This document shows, piece after piece, positions 62,029 through 64,000 of a DNA stretch of 64,000 bases (position 1 is its first letter; each line of letters opens with the position of its first letter). The position numbers were made by a program, and so were the translations under genes. The notes under the pieces were generated by a model. The model made no database searches and had not been told where the DNA came from. It saw only the letters and a program-made list of their open reading frames with translations. Source of the stretch: JBBSBY01 sp038205805 (GTDB lineage: Bacteria > Desulfobacterota > Desulfomonilia > Desulfomonilales > Desulfomonilaceae); contig JBBRBO010000003.1 of NCBI GenBank assembly GCA_038205805.1, forward strand, positions 1 to 64,000. The letters are read 5' to 3'.

Positions 62029-62262
62029 ATGAAGAGAGTAGTTGTTATTTTAGCGGGATTGGCCTTTTTAGGTTCGGCGCCTCTCGCGTTGGCTCGCGAC
62101 GCTAATAGAGACGCCCTCTGGGCGACGACAAAAGCACGGCAGGGCGCTCAGACCGCCGCCGTAACTAAACAAAAGAAAGAAGCCTCAAAGGACTTTGTTA
62201 AAGTTCCCGACAAGCCGATGAAGGCCAAGAAAGCAAAGAGCGGCAAGAAAAAAGGCGCATAA
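62029..62262 (+). CDS. Small basic exported protein
   Basis: A 77-residue protein with a signal peptide (VVVILAGLAFLGSAPLALA) and a lysine-rich mature part ending KAKKAKSGKKKGA. A good ribosome site (AGGAGAAAG) precedes the ATG. It is followed at once by an intrinsic terminator, which supports a real single-gene transcript. I do not recognise a family; a role in binding nucleic acid, peptidoglycan or anionic polymers is only guesswork. Confidence 0.7.
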   Translation: MKRVVVILAGLAFLGSAPLALARDANRDALWATTKARQGAQTAAVTKQKKEASKDFVKVPDKPMKAKKAKSGKKKGA

Positions 62263-62272
62263 AGACACTCAG

Positions 62273-62300
62273 GAGAGGCCTTCGGGCCTCTTTTAATTTT
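62273..62300 (+). terminator. Intrinsic terminator of the small basic protein gene
   Basis: AGAGGCC (62274-62280) pairs with GGCCTCT (62285-62291) around a TTCG-type loop, followed by TTTTAATTTT. It can also serve the convergent AsmA-like gene. Confidence 0.85.
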
Positions 62301-62354
62301 CCGCTCCGCGCACACAGATTGCTTCGGCCGCAAACTGAGCGTTTTCCTCCCTAT

Positions 62355-64000
62355 CTAGTTTGCCCCGCGCTCCATTCTCATGCCGTCGAAGGGCTCCAAG
62401 CGCACATCGGGCGCTGAAGAGGAACCCCGCACTCGAAATGTAGTGGTCAAGATTTTTCCGTCTTTTGTAATCAAATCCCCAAAGACCCCGGACATCAGAG
62501 TGTCAAAACCCACCAACGGAGACACGTTTACCTTGAAATCCACTCGATCCTGAGTGCTGAAGTACATCCCTGTAGCGTCGATCCTCGCCGCATCCGCAAG
62601 GAGCTTCATATCTCGTATTTTCCACTTGGTATCGAAGACCTCCATGTTCCAGCTCATTTTCTGAAACGGCAAGCCGTTGGTCAGCAGGTCGGGCAAACGA
62701 CCCCGGAGCAAAGACCCCAGATTAATGAGGGAAAAGATTTTCGATAAGATTTCAAAGCGATGGATCGATCCGTCCAGAATCCGGACCTCTATGGAGCCCG
62801 TCTTATACACCCCGTGGTTCTCGCGGTTAGGCCTAACCTTCCAATCCACGGTCCCTGCGGCATACACATCGCCGTCAACCTTGACGCGGTCCGGCGCCGA
62901 GAGAGTCAAACGTTCCAGGCGCATCTTCTCCGCCTGAAAGTTCAACGTGAGGAGTTTGGCGCTACCCGCCCGCACATCTATGCTCCCGGATCCTCGCGCT
63001 AGACCGTTCGAGAAATTTACTCGCCATGAAGGGATGTTTACTATTCCGGTTGTATTCTCAAACGTAGCGCTGAAATTCGTGAAGCTGTAGTAAGCGGTCT
63101 TGCCTTTGGTCGCCTTAATCTCCGAACTCCCGCGACTCTTCGCAAAGAAGATCACTACCGGACTTGCGGCTATCCACTCCCCCCATGTCATACGTGAGAC
63201 GACATGAGGCGGCGCGGAAAAATCCGTTGTATCGAGATAAGAAAAATCCATCTGAATATCGAGCCGCGGTCGTATATGCGAAACAAGCGCTATGCTTCCT
63301 GAACAGACTGAACTCCCAAGCTTGCCCCGCTCCCATGAAAACTTCGTTTGCATCCCCTTTTTTCTCAAGGAGCCCGTAAGCCCTTCGATTCGCTTGTACA
63401 TCCTGGGGACCTTGAAAGTGAGGTAACTCACGTCTAAATCGGCGTCAACTCTCGCATCCTGAGGCTTTGCGGAATCCATATATGCGGCCACGACCCCCTC
63501 AATACGCCCACCCGATTGCAACTCAAGCGCCGAGTCCATGTATGTAGTTAAGGCGGAAGTCTGTATTCCTCGCGGGGGAAGATTAAACGTGGCGGTGATA
63601 ACACCACTTTGGTCGTACGAAGCCTTGCCTGAGATGGTCGTCGCTTCCAACCAGAGAGAAATATCATCGAAGGCCACTCCGCCTTTATCCATGACTCCGT
63701 GCAAACTCAGTGACAACGGAGTTCCGGCTCGTTTGCGCACGTAACCGAAATCGAGAGCATTCTGCTTCAGATCGGCCGCGCAGGAGATTTCCACCCCTTG
63801 CAGCGGCCCTTTGACGGACGCGTGCACGGGAACCGCCGAATGAACACTCCCGGACCCTATGAGCCCCATCTTCTTGAGGTCCCCGGGCTGAAGCTTCACA
63901 TCACCCGAAAAATTTACCGCATCTAAGCTCACCTCACCGGCCACATCAAAGGGACTGTCGCCAAACTCCCCTTTGAGCTGGGAAGAGGTCACTCCGGAGC
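62355..64000 (-). CDS. AsmA/YhdP-family protein, C-terminal part (runs off the window)
   Basis: At least 545 residues of a large protein continue past the right edge; only its C-terminal part is here. It has the repeated amphipathic beta-strand pattern of AsmA-like (YhdP/TamB) envelope proteins, with segments such as SYLTFKVPRMYKRIEGLTG and GSIHRFEILSKIFSLINLGS, and ends in the AsmA_2-type TTFRVRGSSSAPDVRLEPFD. These proteins span the periplasm and are linked to lipid transport. The frame may include an internal Met at 63992, but the true start is outside. Confidence 0.75.
   Translation of the reverse strand, partial: SGVTSSQLKGEFGDSPFDVAGEVSLDAVNFSGDVKLQPGDLKKMGLIGSGSVHSAVPVHASVKGPLQGVEISCAADLKQNALDFGYVRKRAGTPLSLSLHGVMDKGGVAFDDISLWLEATTISGKASYDQSGVITATFNLPPRGIQTSALTTYMDSALELQSGGRIEGVVAAYMDSAKPQDARVDADLDVSYLTFKVPRMYKRIEGLTGSLRKKGMQTKFSWERGKLGSSVCSGSIALVSHIRPRLDIQMDFSYLDTTDFSAPPHVVSRMTWGEWIAASPVVIFFAKSRGSSEIKATKGKTAYYSFTNFSATFENTTGIVNIPSWRVNFSNGLARGSGSIDVRAGSAKLLTLNFQAEKMRLERLTLSAPDRVKVDGDVYAAGTVDWKVRPNRENHGVYKTGSIEVRILDGSIHRFEILSKIFSLINLGSLLRGRLPDLLTNGLPFQKMSWNMEVFDTKWKIRDMKLLADAARIDATGMYFSTQDRVDFKVNVSPLVGFDTLMSGVFGDLITKDGKILTTTFRVRGSSSAPDVRLEPFDGMRMERGAN

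Overview
The window is one stretch of a Gram-negative bacterial chromosome of medium GC content. Outer-membrane and envelope features place it among diderms: RND pumps with a lipoprotein adaptor, a soluble lytic transglycosylase, an AsmA/YhdP-type protein, a beta-barrel-like protein and a type IV pilin. Several genes recall anaerobic Deltaproteobacteria (Desulfobacterota): NfnAB, the selenium-associated protein YedF, a sigma-54-type promoter before the pilin, inositol-1-phosphate synthase, and a pentapeptide protein with two helix-turn-helix-like N-terminal modules. This placement is an inference from gene content. I found no rRNA, tRNA, CRISPR array or transposase gene.

Layout. (1) 0.3-4.5 kb, minus strand: a four-gene cassette of SGNH hydrolase, NodU/SxtI-type carbamoyltransferase, SxtJ-like membrane protein and a 50-residue DUF5989-like protein. 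(2) 4.8-7.4 kb, plus strand: a YbgC-like thioesterase and three small envelope proteins. (3) 8.0-16.0 kb: two tandem RND permeases and a lipoprotein adaptor. (4) 14.4-20.3 kb, plus one copy at 26.3 kb: intergenic DNA filled with an unannotated modular repeat family, here copies A-F, which brackets the adaptor, a glycosyltransferase and a Wzx-like flippase. A small RNA candidate with near-consensus promoter and terminator lies at 16.36-16.50 kb. (5) 21.3-26.1 kb: a surface-polysaccharide operon (two UDP-GlcNAc 2-epimerase paralogues, glycosyltransferase, polysaccharide deacetylase). (6) 26.3-29.9 kb, minus strand: NfnAB and a class V aminotransferase. (7) 30-41.2 kb: pentapeptide protein, GlmM, inositol-1-phosphate synthase, then a glycan-like cluster of methyltransferase, permuted glycosidase, frameshifted CgeB-like glycosyltransferase, sugar nucleotidyltransferase, histidine phosphatase and a phosphoribosyltransferase/kinase-like fusion. 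(8) 41.4-47.2 kb: membrane spermidine-synthase-like protein, small protein and DUF4178 protein; ProC; YedF. (9) 47.7-52.6 kb: a cysteine-rich type IV pilin and two TMTC-like TPR glycosyltransferases. (10) 52.8-64 kb: beta-barrel-like protein, exported superoxide dismutase, Nudix hydrolase, Dtd, DUF1285 protein, Slt, two PilT-family ATPases, a small basic exported protein and the end of an AsmA-like gene.

The main novelty candidate is the repeat family. Three of six copies carry a 94-bp core with terminal inverted repeats, flanked by 11-bp direct repeats (perfect in two copies). Copies B and F have single-copy 'empty' sites, and the core is inverted in copy E. This looks like a small mobile or invertible element nested inside a larger palindromic repeat. 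The next most interesting items are the orphan small RNA, the phosphoribosyltransferase/kinase fusion and the pilin/TMTC neighbourhood. Several gene types occur as adjacent paralogue pairs (RND, TMTC-like, PilT), and the two epimerases lie in one operon.
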